Shown: positions 1 through 7,137, numbered from the stretch's first letter. The stretch is 17,014 nt of DNA from an uncultured Bacilli bacterium (GCA_934101345.1 CAKOQV010000023.1:1-17014), one strand, 5' to 3'. Numbers and translations: made by a program. The notes: generated by a model not told the origin, from the letters alone.

Positions 1-73
1 AGTTGGTGAAGTGGCTTAACACACTGCCCTTTCACGGCAGCATTCATGGATTCGAATTCCATACTGGTCACCA
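1..73 (+). tRNA. tRNA-Glu (TTC), 5' end cut by the window
   Basis: The anticodon stem is CTGCC/GGCAG (24-28, 36-40) with a 7-base loop holding anticodon TTC at 31-33. The T arm (46-62) has the loop TTCGAAT. The 3' acceptor strand ACTGGTC (63-69) is followed by discriminator A and an encoded CCA (71-73). The matching 5' acceptor strand would be GACCAGT, of which only the last three bases (AGT) lie in the window, so about four bases are missing. Confidence 0.95.
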
Positions 74-83
74 ATTTTGATAA

Positions 84-112
84 TAAAAAGCCTTGGGGCT
101 TTTTTATTTTTT
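84..112. terminator. Bidirectional terminator between tRNA-Glu and the DUF368 gene
   Basis: AAAAGCC/GGCTTTT stem around a TTGG loop, with a T-rich run on the plus strand (100-113). On the minus strand it is also followed by T residues, and it overlaps the stop codon of the convergent DUF368 gene, so it can end both transcripts. Confidence 0.8.
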
Positions 113-907
113 TATTATATTAGATAATAATACCCCAAGTAATAAGAATATTATTCCTAATATTAATTCTATAATACTAATTTTTACTTTAAATACTTTT
201 ATTATTAAGAGTACTATACTTGATAATAACACTCCTAGTACAAAGGAATATAATTTATTTTCGTGTTTCTTTAACAAATAATCTATTGTTTTTACTAAAA
301 TAATAATACCTAGAAATACTCCTAGTACAAACGGTATTATTATTTTTATATTGATTAAGATTATTTCTACATCTGTAATATTACCTATGGTAGATAATAT
401 TATATTATATGTTCCTAGTATCATTAGAAGAGCTGAAGAGGATACTCCTGGTACTACTGTTCCTATTGCTTCAAGAAGGCCTGAAGTAAATAATATTATA
501 ATATCTAAAATATTTCCTTTTAATATATAGTTACTATTCAAATTAGAAATTGATATTATGAAGAATATTATAAAACTAGTTACCGCTATTATATTATCCT
601 CTTTTTTTGTTTTCTTTATTATTTCTGGTAATCCGCCAATTATTAATCCAATAAATAATAACATAGTAATTTGATAATATTTATCTAATAGCATAGTTAT
701 TATTTTACTAAATATAATTATGGATACTGTTACTCCTATACCTAGTGGTAAAAGATATTTCAAACTTTCTTTTTTATTATGTTTAAAGTTATTTATATAT
801 TCTACTGATTTATCATATACTCCTAGTGTTATGGCGAGTACAGAGCCTGATACTCCTGGTATTATTTTACCTATTCCGATTATGAATCCCTTTAGTAGAT
901 TTAACAT
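104..907 (-). CDS. popT: DUF368 membrane protein, undecaprenyl-phosphate translocase (PopT family)
   Basis: A 267-aa polytopic membrane protein with the two inverted-repeat signatures of the DUF368 family: PGVSGS at residues 17-22, followed by a GVY segment, and PGVSSS at 153-158, followed by GTY. Hydrophobic segments fill most of the chain. Characterised DUF368 proteins (PopT) return the lipid carrier undecaprenyl phosphate from the outer to the inner leaflet of the cytoplasmic membrane for reuse in peptidoglycan and wall-polymer synthesis; that role is assigned by family. The start ATG overlaps the upstream gene's TAA by one base (TAATG), which suggests translational coupling. The only SD-like GGAG is about 19 bases upstream and too far to be convincing. 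Length is normal for the family. Confidence 0.9.
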   Translation of the reverse strand: MLNLLKGFIIGIGKIIPGVSGSVLAITLGVYDKSVEYINNFKHNKKESLKYLLPLGIGVTVSIIIFSKIITMLLDKYYQITMLLFIGLIIGGLPEIIKKTKKEDNIIAVTSFIIFFIISISNLNSNYILKGNILDIIILFTSGLLEAIGTVVPGVSSSALLMILGTYNIILSTIGNITDVEIILINIKIIIPFVLGVFLGIIILVKTIDYLLKKHENKLYSFVLGVLLSSIVLLIIKVFKVKISIIELILGIIFLLLGVLLSNIIKK

Positions 908-1332
908 TAGTGTATTTCTTTACATACTCCTTTATCCGGCTTATAGAAGCAATGATTTTTGTATCTACCAGAAAGGGATTGATTCCACCAAACACTTTTG
1001 CATGATGTCCCTGCCGACGGAGCATAAAACCATAGAGCATTGGTTGCTGGATAATAATTTTCTCCGCGAATAACTCTTTCCGCAAGTGAGGATTCTAAGG
1101 CTGTTGGATTACCATAAAATAAAGAACTTGATGTTCCTGAGAAACCGCCTGGACTTTGATAAATCATTTCGGATATACTTCTTATATCTTTAAATGTTAG
1201 GCAATCTGCAAGTACTCTATTTATTCCGACATTTCCTACCATTAACATACCTAGATTACCTTCACCTACTGCTTCTGCACGCATTAACCTTGCTAACAGT
1301 TCTTTTTCTTTTTCTGTATATTTAACAATCAT
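907..1332 (-). CDS. Minimal SleB-like cell wall hydrolase (Hydrolase_2 domain)
   Basis: A 141-aa protein that is almost exactly one Hydrolase_2/SleB domain. The signature LARLMRAEAVGEG has the expected catalytic Glu at residue 20. Further family-like landmarks are the GNVGINRVL segment, IYQSPGGFSG, an ALWFYAPSAG strand and the C-terminal region with H and F. Family members are lytic transglycosylases cutting peptidoglycan, classically the spore cortex, though non-sporulating relatives carry them too. There is no signal peptide, transmembrane segment or PG-binding domain, so how it reaches the wall is unclear. I chose ATG at 1332 because GGTGAT sits just upstream. An in-frame ATG at 1344 would add four residues (MVIH) but lacks an SD. 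It overlaps the next gene (PopT) by one base. Confidence 0.85.
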   Translation of the reverse strand: MIVKYTEKEKELLARLMRAEAVGEGNLGMLMVGNVGINRVLADCLTFKDIRSISEMIYQSPGGFSGTSSSLFYGNPTALESSLAERVIRGENYYPATNALWFYAPSAGTSCKSVWWNQSLSGRYKNHCFYKPDKGVCKEIH

Positions 1333-1358
1333 ATGTATCACCATTATATTATATTAAA

Positions 1359-1387
1359 CTAAAAGAAAATAAGACTATTAAAGTCTT
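1359..1387 (-). terminator. Terminator after the S41 protease gene
   Basis: Minus-strand stem AAGACT/AGTCTT (1387-1382 and 1376-1371) with loop TTAAT, followed by ATTTTCTTTT. It begins inside the protease stop codon. The stem is short, so termination may be partial and the SleB-like gene could receive read-through. Confidence 0.55.
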
Positions 1388-2720
1388 ACTTTGTTAATAA
1401 ACTTAATGCTTCTTGTAATTGATTATCTGTTTCTATACTTGGGTTTTTATAATAATCTTCAGATAATATTACTTCATTAGTTGGTTTTACACCTATTTCA
1501 TTTATGAAGTTACCATCGGGGGTTAGCCATTTTTGAGTAGTATATTTTATCATACTTCCATCTAGTAATTTTTTTGTTTGTTGAACAGTTCCTTTTCCAT
1601 AACTATTTTGTCCTACAACTATCCCCTTATAACTTTCTTTAATTGCGGAAGCTAATATTTCAGAAGCTGATGCTGAAGAACCATTTATTAGAACTGCTAT
1701 ATCATAAGTTCTTTTTTCTTTAGTGGTATCTTTTTTCTTTACTGTACCATTTTCATCCTGTAATTGATAAATAACTTTTCCTTTTTCTAGAAACAGATTA
1801 CATATATCGGTTACCGAGGTTAGATAACCACCACTGTTATCTCGAACATCAATAATAAGACTGTCTATGTTTTCTTTTTCTAACTTTTCTAATTTACTTT
1901 TAAATTGTTTATAAGAATTATTAGCAAATAGTGATATTTTTATATATCCTACCTTTTTACTGTTTTTTTCTATTACTTCACCTGATACATAGGGTATATC
2001 TACTTTACTTAGATTTATTGTTACTTCTTTTTCTTCATTATCTCTCACTACTGTTAATACTACTTTATTTTTGCCACTATTCTTTATGTAATTTGATACA
2101 TCGGTTCCTGTCTTTCCTTCAAGGCTTTCTCCATCCATCTTGGTAATGATATCTCCTACTTTTAGCCCGGAAGTATCTGCTGGAGAATCTTCAAATATTT
2201 CTATTACTACTATTTTGCCATCATTATATGTGGCCACACTACAGCCTATTCCTTCATAACTTCCTTTTATCGTTTCGTCAAATGTTTCAGTATCACCAGT
2301 ATTTGTGTATGTTGTAAAGGTATCACCGACTGATGAAATCATTCCTTCTACTGCTCCATCAATGATAGTATTTTTATCTAAATCACCATAGTAATTATCT
2401 ACGATGGCATAGTATGTATCTATCACTTTATCTAAATCTCTAGTTACTTTAAAATAGTTTTTACCAGTAAAAATACTAATTATTCCAAAGCACATTAAGA
2501 AACCTATACCCACAGAAAATATCATTACGATTATTACTTCTTTAACATTATATAAGTCTTTTTCTTTATTTTTTGATAACTTGATTTTATCTATTACTTT
2601 TTTTATACTCTTTTTACTATCTTGTGTATCTTTTTTAGTATTTGTATTTGTTTTTTCTTTGGTGTTTTTGCTTGCTTTTGGCGTTTCTTTTTTATTGATA
2701 TCATCCTTTTTCACAGTCAT
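1386..2720 (-). CDS. Membrane-anchored S41 C-terminal processing protease (CtpA/CtpB type)
   Basis: A 444-aa protein with a Lys/Thr-rich cytoplasmic N-terminus (1-60), one transmembrane segment (about 62-85), a PDZ domain (about 150-235, with GLKVGDII at 185-192) and a tail-specific peptidase S41 domain. The catalytic pair is visible: Ser351 in the SASASE motif and Lys376 in GKG, 25 residues apart as in CtpB and Prc. The DVRDNSGGYL strand at 291-300 is also typical. By family it is a Ser/Lys protease acting outside the membrane on envelope or regulatory proteins; its substrate is unknown. The start is supported by GGAG eight bases upstream. It is transcribed towards the wall hydrolase and PopT, a grouping consistent with envelope maintenance. 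Confidence 0.93.
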   Translation of the reverse strand: MTVKKDDINKKETPKASKNTKEKTNTNTKKDTQDSKKSIKKVIDKIKLSKNKEKDLYNVKEVIIVMIFSVGIGFLMCFGIISIFTGKNYFKVTRDLDKVIDTYYAIVDNYYGDLDKNTIIDGAVEGMISSVGDTFTTYTNTGDTETFDETIKGSYEGIGCSVATYNDGKIVVIEIFEDSPADTSGLKVGDIITKMDGESLEGKTGTDVSNYIKNSGKNKVVLTVVRDNEEKEVTINLSKVDIPYVSGEVIEKNSKKVGYIKISLFANNSYKQFKSKLEKLEKENIDSLIIDVRDNSGGYLTSVTDICNLFLEKGKVIYQLQDENGTVKKKDTTKEKRTYDIAVLINGSSASASEILASAIKESYKGIVVGQNSYGKGTVQQTKKLLDGSMIKYTTQKWLTPDGNFINEIGVKPTNEVILSEDYYKNPSIETDNQLQEALSLLTK

Positions 2721-2776
2721 CCTATCATCTCCATATTAATTTTATCACATTAAGAAAAAAAAATATATAATTATAA

Positions 2777-2804
2777 GAAAAAAAATACAACTATTTTTGT
2801 TGTA
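2777..2804 (-). terminator. Terminator at the end of the SipW-linked locus
   Basis: Minus-strand stem TACAAC/GTTGTA (2804-2799 and 2791-2786) followed by eight T residues. It overlaps the last codons and stop of the 103-aa membrane protein gene and separates it from the S41 protease. Confidence 0.8.
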
Positions 2805-3102
2805 CTTTTATCATCTCTTTTGGTCTTAATATCTTATACATTATATATGAAAATAATCCTGATAATATAAATGTTATACTTATAATTAAGAAATCACTTA
2901 GAATAATACTAGTTACTTTACTTAAGTTTATGTAATAAATTGTTGTTTTGATTAATACTTTTATGGCGACCGCTAATAACATTATTAGTATTCCTGAATA
3001 TATTAGGACTATACCTATTATTTTTAATATTGATATTTTATCTTTTACTATTATAAATAATAGTACCATTAATAATATTATTAATAAATATACAATATAC
3101 AT
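2791..3102 (-). CDS. Small three-helix membrane protein, unknown function
   Basis: A 103-aa protein made almost entirely of hydrophobic residues, with likely transmembrane helices at about 1-19, 27-50 and 70-93 and a basic C-terminal tail (LRPKEMIKVQQK). I do not recognise a family. The start is well supported: AGGAGAT lies just upstream and overlaps the end of the preceding gene, whose stop is two bases before this ATG. The tight spacing implies co-transcription and perhaps translational coupling with the 161-aa anchored protein, so the two may act together in the membrane. A terminator follows directly. Confidence 0.75.
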   Translation of the reverse strand: MYIVYLLIILLMVLLFIIVKDKISILKIIGIVLIYSGILIMLLAVAIKVLIKTTIYYINLSKVTSIILSDFLIISITFILSGLFSYIMYKILRPKEMIKVQQK

Positions 3103-3104
3103 AA

Positions 3105-3590
3105 TTAATCTCCTAGAAGAGATACTTCTATGTCATAAAGAAAATCTGAAATATCTTGCTTATGTCTATCTGCGGATATTATTACTTTATTTTTTAGTTC
3201 TTCACTTATATTAGGAGTTGCATTTATACCTTCAATTATCATGCTATATATTTCATCATTACTATATCTTGCTTCTTTATCTTTTCTTAGTCTATATTTT
3301 ACGATGGTTTCTAGTACTAATTTTAATTTATTATTTAAAGGCTCTGAATTTATTAATATATTCATTTCTTTTTCATTTACATTTAATTCATTTTTTACTT
3401 GGTAATAGGTATTATTATAAGTACCATTATCGTTAGTTAATAGATCCTTGATATCTATATTATTTATTATTTTATCTGTTCCATTTTCATTTGTTACGTT
3501 TATTATTACTGCATATGTTCCTGCAATTGTACATAGTGTTATTAATATTACTACTATTGAACTTATTAGTATTATGTTATTCTTTTTCAT
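3105..3590 (-). CDS. Signal-anchored extracellular protein, unknown function
   Basis: A 161-aa protein with a short basic start (MKKNN), one hydrophobic segment (about 6-29) ending in AGTYAV, and a hydrophilic remainder rich in Asn, Ile and Lys, probably outside the cell. The AGTYA stretch resembles the end of SipW-dependent signal peptides, and a SipW-type peptidase is encoded in the same locus, but this is only suggestive. I chose ATG at 3590 because GGTGA lies six bases upstream. An extension to 3641 would begin inside the terminator of the preceding gene and has no SD. The 103-aa membrane protein gene follows after two bases. No known domain was recognised. Confidence 0.75.
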   Translation of the reverse strand: MKKNNIILISSIVVILITLCTIAGTYAVIINVTNENGTDKIINNIDIKDLLTNDNGTYNNTYYQVKNELNVNEKEMNILINSEPLNNKLKLVLETIVKYRLRKDKEARYSNDEIYSMIIEGINATPNISEELKNKVIISADRHKQDISDFLYDIEVSLLGD

Positions 3591-3613
3591 GTATTTCACC
3601 ATTAGTAGTATTA

Positions 3614-3651
3614 GCAAAAAATAAAAAAAGATACAATACAATATCTTTTTT
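3614..3651 (-). terminator. Terminator after the TasA-like/InlB-repeat gene
   Basis: Minus-strand stem AAAAAAGATA/TATCTTTTTT (3651-3642, 3633-3624) with an 8-base loop, followed by TATTTTTTG. It starts at the TAA of the upstream gene. With a strong terminator here, the two downstream small genes may rely on read-through or a weak promoter of their own. Confidence 0.75.
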
Positions 3652-4606
3652 AATTATAAATATCACAAGTTGTATCTGATGTAATATTTGTTACATTTAC
3701 AGTTCCTATATTTACTATTGTTCCTACTGCGCCGTTTGTGCATGATATTTGAGGGTTTGAAATACCCATATAAATTTCTTTTGTTAAAGTTTCTCCTTTT
3801 TTGACTGTTGCACTATCTTCGTAGGTGCCAAGAATTGTAAATGTTACAGTATATTCAGACTTTTCCCATATAGCATATAATGTGCTATTTTCTAAGATAA
3901 TAAACTTATCGCCTGGATTATATAAGACTGTCGTAGATGTTTTACTATCACCCCATCCTAAAAATGTATATCCATCTCTTGTTGGAATTGTATTACTAAT
4001 ATGCTGTTCTCCTCTTTTTATTACTTGTGGCTCAGGTGCTCCTGTACCGCCATTAGCATCATAAGTCACCATATTATCATTTGTATATATTGATTGGCCA
4101 TCTATTACTATTTTAGAATTAAATTCTTTTCCTATTTGTGTATTAGGGGTATCTATATCTAACCATACTCTTAACGTTATATCAATTGTTTCCCCTGCTG
4201 ATAAAATAATATCTTTTTTTATAATACTATCTGTTAATTCTGATAATTTTATAGCTTGTAAATCGTCAATTTGCAATTTTATGTATTCTGGATAAATTGT
4301 ATTATCGCTTGTAGATAATAGTCTTACACTAAATTTGTAATCTACATTTCCATTATTTTTTATAGTAAATACATACGGTTCTGTTTTAATTCCATCTTCA
4401 TCACTCATTGGTAATGTATTATCTAAAGATATGTTATTTGATTTAGACTTCGCGTCAACTGACAAAATTCCTGATTGATACTCTATTGGATTTTTAGCAT
4501 ATGTATCTTTATTAAAATATGCTTGAGTTGCTGTTATTGATGCGGTTATTACTAATAATATTGAAGCAACTATTAAAACTATTTTAGTAGTTTTTTTATC
4601 TTTCAT
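3650..4606 (-). CDS. SipW-dependent TasA/camelysin-like secreted protein with an InlB B-repeat
   Basis: A 318-aa protein. Residues 1-31 form a signal segment of the SipW-dependent kind: basic start, hydrophobic core, then TATQAYF. A TasA/camelysin-like beta-sandwich region follows (about 32-172), with NNGNVDYKFSV at 84-94 and RVWLDIDTPN at 146-155. Residues 179-249 are a typical InlB B-repeat (Listeria-Bacteroides repeat), showing TYDANGG, GYTFLGW and TLYAIW. The last ~68 residues are a further small beta-rich domain with Cys289 and Cys314, which could form a disulfide. TasA proteins form extracellular fibres and camelysins are surface proteins; InlB repeats occur in surface adhesin-like proteins. 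Role here: a probable surface or fibre component processed by the adjacent signal peptidase. The start is ATG at 4606 with SD AGGTGAT seven bases before it. An in-frame GTG at 4618 lies inside the SD. Confidence 0.85.
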   Translation of the reverse strand: MKDKKTTKIVLIVASILLVITASITATQAYFNKDTYAKNPIEYQSGILSVDAKSKSNNISLDNTLPMSDEDGIKTEPYVFTIKNNGNVDYKFSVRLLSTSDNTIYPEYIKLQIDDLQAIKLSELTDSIIKKDIILSAGETIDITLRVWLDIDTPNTQIGKEFNSKIVIDGQSIYTNDNMVTYDANGGTGAPEPQVIKRGEQHISNTIPTRDGYTFLGWGDSKTSTTVLYNPGDKFIILENSTLYAIWEKSEYTVTFTILGTYEDSATVKKGETLTKEIYMGISNPQISCTNGAVGTIVNIGTVNVTNITSDTTCDIYN

Positions 4607-4623
4607 AATTTTTATCACCTCAT

Positions 4624-5919
4624 TTATTCGATGTATACTTTTACTGTACCGATAAAGGCAGAATTCATGTATTCATTTGTTATTGTTTCATAATCTATCC
4701 ACATTCCTATTTTTATTTCTATTTTGCTATACCTTTCTAATGTGCCTTCATATAATAAATATGTATTATTATTAAATTGATATTTTTTATTGCCTTTTAA
4801 ATTGTTATTTAAGATGTTATCTTTATTACTTTTTCCATTAATGTAAGTATTATATCTAATATATTCGTTTGATAGCTTTTTATATTGTTGGTAATTTTTT
4901 GATTCTTCTAATACTACAATATAATTTATACTTTTATTATTGTCATTATTTAGTGTTATGCTTTTTATATCCATAAAATCTTTGATGTCTATTTTTTCTT
5001 TGTCTTGATATACAATTTCAAATATATTATCATCATATCTAATGTGTTCACTTTTTTCTACTATTATACTTAAGTCATCTTTTATAACTTCAGCATAATT
5101 ATTTTCATAATAAATTATTTTTATGTTATCTTGTATTTCTAATTTCTTTGTTGCTTTAAATACTTTATTATCAATAATTAAAGTATCATTTTCTTTTATT
5201 GTGTTGTTTGAATAATATGTTTTTCCATCTTTTTCTTGTAGTTTTATTGAGATTAAACTTAAATCTGTATAAAATTTATCTTCTAGAATGGTAATATCAC
5301 CATTTCTTACAAAGATAGTATTATTACCAGATGTTATTTCTGTACTACCATCGGATAAATACAATATGTTCATTTCAAGGTCAGTCTTTTTTATTTCTCC
5401 GGTTAATTTTTTTGTTAATGCTTTGGAGTTTATAATACCATCCTTATCTATACCATAGTTATTGTTAACCGAATATATCCTCATATAAGTTCCGTCATTA
5501 TATTTTATTAATGATGTTTTATCTGAATAAAATATTATTTTACCAAATTTTAATGTTTTTTCAGATATTTTTATTACTACGCCTTCATAATCACTATTTT
5601 GAACATTACTGCTGAATAATTTATTGGCATACTCACTTGTTATCGGAGTTCCGTTAACTATACTTTCTTCTGAAGAATCAAAAGTTACTGTTACTCCATT
5701 ATTTTCATATTTAGTTACTGATGAGTCTTTTATGTTTTTAATAAGAAAATATATTGAAATGCTGAATATCAATAATGAAAGAAAGAGAAAAATTATAAAG
5801 ATTAATTTGCCATTTTTTTTCAAAAATAATATAAATGGTGAATGTTGTTTTCTTTCTTCTTCAATTGTTATATTTTGCTTTTTTATGTTTTTTACATAAA
5901 ACTTATTGGTTTTAGGCAT
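4624..5919 (-). CDS. Single-pass membrane protein with a TasA-like C-terminal strand motif, unknown function
   Basis: A 431-aa protein with a basic cytoplasmic N-terminus (1-37), one transmembrane helix (about 38-61) and a long Asn/Ile/Lys-rich extracellular region that looks beta-rich. Its last 28 residues contain MWIDYETITN and end in a GTVKVY strand. This lines up with RVWLDIDTPN and the following strand in the TasA-like protein encoded next to it, so a divergent TasA/camelysin-type fold at the C-terminus is plausible. The start is clear (SD AGGTGAT five bases before ATG). It sits between the signal peptidase and the TasA-like gene with gaps of 6 and 17 bases, so it belongs to their operon. 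It may anchor or nucleate the secreted subunit; this is inference. No named family recognised. Confidence 0.75.
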   Translation of the reverse strand: MPKTNKFYVKNIKKQNITIEEERKQHSPFILFLKKNGKLIFIIFLFLSLLIFSISIYFLIKNIKDSSVTKYENNGVTVTFDSSEESIVNGTPITSEYANKLFSSNVQNSDYEGVVIKISEKTLKFGKIIFYSDKTSLIKYNDGTYMRIYSVNNNYGIDKDGIINSKALTKKLTGEIKKTDLEMNILYLSDGSTEITSGNNTIFVRNGDITILEDKFYTDLSLISIKLQEKDGKTYYSNNTIKENDTLIIDNKVFKATKKLEIQDNIKIIYYENNYAEVIKDDLSIIVEKSEHIRYDDNIFEIVYQDKEKIDIKDFMDIKSITLNNDNNKSINYIVVLEESKNYQQYKKLSNEYIRYNTYINGKSNKDNILNNNLKGNKKYQFNNNTYLLYEGTLERYSKIEIKIGMWIDYETITNEYMNSAFIGTVKVYIE

Positions 5920-5925
5920 AGTTTA

Positions 5926-6588
5926 TCACCTTCTTACAAGTTTTGATTTGTTTTTCTTTTTTGATGATGCTTTTGAACATAATTTTACTATGTCATAAGA
6001 TAATATTGCTAAGCATGGAATTAATACTATTATAATTAATCCTCCTTTAGTTGCTAATATTTCTTGAATATATCCCAATTTTGGTATTTTGTAAATTACT
6101 TCACCTATTATGTTTTTATCTTCTGCTAGTGCAAAATCTTCGACATTATTATTATCACCTTTTGTTTGAAATGTATATTTACCTGTTGTTGCATCATAGT
6201 ATTTATTTTTTATTCTGTGTGTTACAATTATATTTGATAGTCTTGTATCTGATGATACAAATGTTATTATGTCATTTACTTGTAGATCTTTTGCATCTCT
6301 CTTTTTAGTTATTACAACATCTTTAGGCATTATTTCTGGTATCATTGATCCTGTTAATACCACATAGGCATTATATGTAGGTGGCGTATTATCACCTTTA
6401 GCTGCTCGTATTTTAATGTCTGCTATATATATTAATAGTGTTAATCCAACTAACAATAACCATATAAATATGGCGTAAGACAAAACACTGGAAATGAACT
6501 TTAATGGTCTTATTTTTTCTTTTACTATTTTAACATTGTAATGTCTAACACCAAAATAGTTTTTATTCTCAATATTATTATTTTCCAT
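5926..6588 (-). CDS. sipW: ER/SipW-type signal peptidase I
   Basis: A 220-aa membrane protease with transmembrane helices at about 34-57 and 184-204. Ser81 lies in LTGSMIP, His124 in VTHRI and Asp145 in KGDNN. A His in place of the usual bacterial Lys, together with GDNN, marks the ER/archaeal branch to which SipW belongs, using a Ser-His(-Asp) arrangement. SipW enzymes process a small set of substrates such as TasA and camelysin, and a matching substrate lies two genes downstream. The ATG at 6588 is preceded by GGGAG at seven bases; the longer in-frame extension to 6672 has no SD and runs through the promoter. First gene of the locus. The basic C-terminal tail (SSKKKNKSKLVRR) is cytoplasmic. 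Confidence 0.93.
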   Translation of the reverse strand: MENNNIENKNYFGVRHYNVKIVKEKIRPLKFISSVLSYAIFIWLLLVGLTLLIYIADIKIRAAKGDNTPPTYNAYVVLTGSMIPEIMPKDVVITKKRDAKDLQVNDIITFVSSDTRLSNIIVTHRIKNKYYDATTGKYTFQTKGDNNNVEDFALAEDKNIIGEVIYKIPKLGYIQEILATKGGLIIIVLIPCLAILSYDIVKLCSKASSKKKNKSKLVRR

Positions 6589-6618
6589 ACTAATGCTCCC
6601 TATTTCTATTCTATAGTA

Positions 6619-6647
6619 ATTATACATTAATTTTTGTAATATTACAA
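6619..6647 (-). promoter_or_regulatory. Promoter of the signal peptidase operon
   Basis: On the minus strand, TTGTAA (6647-6642), a 17-base spacer and a perfect TATAAT (6624-6619), placed about 30 bases before the sipW start codon. It is divergent from the tmRNA promoter. Confidence 0.75.
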
Positions 6648-6665
6648 TAAAATTTAAATAAAAAA

Positions 6666-6694
6666 TTGACAAAGAAACATTTGTTTGATAAAAT
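6666..6694 (+). promoter_or_regulatory. ssrA promoter
   Basis: TTGACA (6666-6671), 17-base spacer, TAAAAT (6689-6694). This places transcription start at or just before the mature 5' end of tmRNA at 6707. Confidence 0.85.
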
Positions 6695-6706
6695 TGTATA
6701 TGTATT

Positions 6707-7065
6707 GGGGCTGTCTTTGGCTTCGACGAAAATATTTGGGCTTAATTAGCAAGACGAATATCTCTTACGTTACAAGAGTAAAATTAAATATAACTGGAAA
6801 CAGCTATACAAACGCTGTTGCTTATGCCTAACCTATAGGTAGCGACAGGTTCTACTAATTCTTTGTCTGTGAGAATTAGATAGGACTTATAAAGCAGACT
6901 ATATTATGATTTTAGTTTAGACTTCATAATGAATAAACATAAACTAGTAAGCAATTATGATTGTGAGTTATCTATTTGCTTATGAATTTTAATAACTTAC
7001 TAATCTTGTAGAAGGTTAAGCTGCTGTATTTGCGGACAGGGGTTCGATTCCCCTCAGCTCCACCA
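6707..7065 (+). ncRNA. ssrA: tmRNA (transfer-messenger RNA)
   Basis: A 359-base gene. The 5' end GGGGCTG pairs with CAGCTCC near the 3' end, followed by A and an encoded CCA (7063-7065). The 5' part has the conserved CTTTGGCTTCGACG stretch and the 3' part an AGGGG-TTCGATT-CCCCT T arm. tmRNA with SmpB rescues stalled ribosomes and tags the nascent chain for proteolysis. The likely tag frame runs from GGA at 6796 to TAA at 6829-6831 and reads GNSYTNAVAYA after the tmRNA-borne Ala. The resume codon is inferred from the TAACT just before it and from the stop position. Confidence 0.95.
6796..6831 (+). other. ssrA: tmRNA proteolysis-tag reading frame
   Basis: Eleven codons plus TAA encoding GNSYTNAVAYA, giving (A)GNSYTNAVAYA with the alanine carried by the tmRNA. 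The hydrophobic small-residue C-terminus (AVAYA) matches the kind of ending recognised by Clp/Lon/FtsH proteases, although it is not the usual ALAA. The start codon of the frame is an inference; an upstream in-frame resume point cannot be excluded. Confidence 0.65.
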
Positions 7066-7075
7066 ATATGAAAAT

Positions 7076-7106
7076 AAAGCCTTATTTTATAGGGCTTTTT
7101 ATATTT
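7076..7106 (+). terminator. ssrA terminator
   Basis: Nine-pair stem AAAGCCTTA/TAGGGCTTT (7076-7084, 7090-7098, one G-U pair) with loop TTTTA, followed by T residues, 11 bases after the CCA end of tmRNA. Confidence 0.85.
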
Positions 7107-7115
7107 CTATGTGTA

Positions 7116-7137
7116 TTTAGGTACATTTTAGGTACAT
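7116..7137 (+). repeat. Perfect 11-bp tandem repeat next to ssrA
   Basis: Two abutting copies of TTTAGGTACAT (7116-7126 and 7127-7137). One-helical-turn spacing beside the 3' end of tmRNA, a common integration site, suggests integrase or excisionase arm-type binding sites left by an integrated element. That meaning is inferred. Confidence 0.75.

Noticed and set aside
720..1073. Plus-strand open frame opposite the PopT and wall hydrolase genes
   Set aside because: It is the complement of two well-supported genes, has no SD and no recognisable protein features. Other long frames opposite recA, pgsA and the kinase were dropped for the same reason.
3608..3636. Promoter TTGTAT-N17-TAATAC for the two small genes after the TasA-like gene
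   Set aside because: The spacing is right but the -10 matches only three of six positions and the -35 lies in the terminator loop; in such AT-rich DNA it is likely chance.
3591..3641. Longer N-terminus of the 161-aa anchored protein starting at 3641
   Set aside because: That start lies in the terminator of the preceding gene and has no SD; ATG at 3590 has GGTGA at the right distance.
4606..4618. GTG start at 4618 for the TasA-like gene
   Set aside because: The GTG is part of the AGGTGAT SD of the ATG at 4606. The same situation holds for the GTG at 11759 of the lipid kinase, where TTG at 11750 fits better.
6589..6672. Longer N-terminus of the signal peptidase starting at 6672
   Set aside because: It would run through the TTGTAA-N17-TATAAT promoter and has no SD; ATG at 6588 has GGGAG seven bases upstream.
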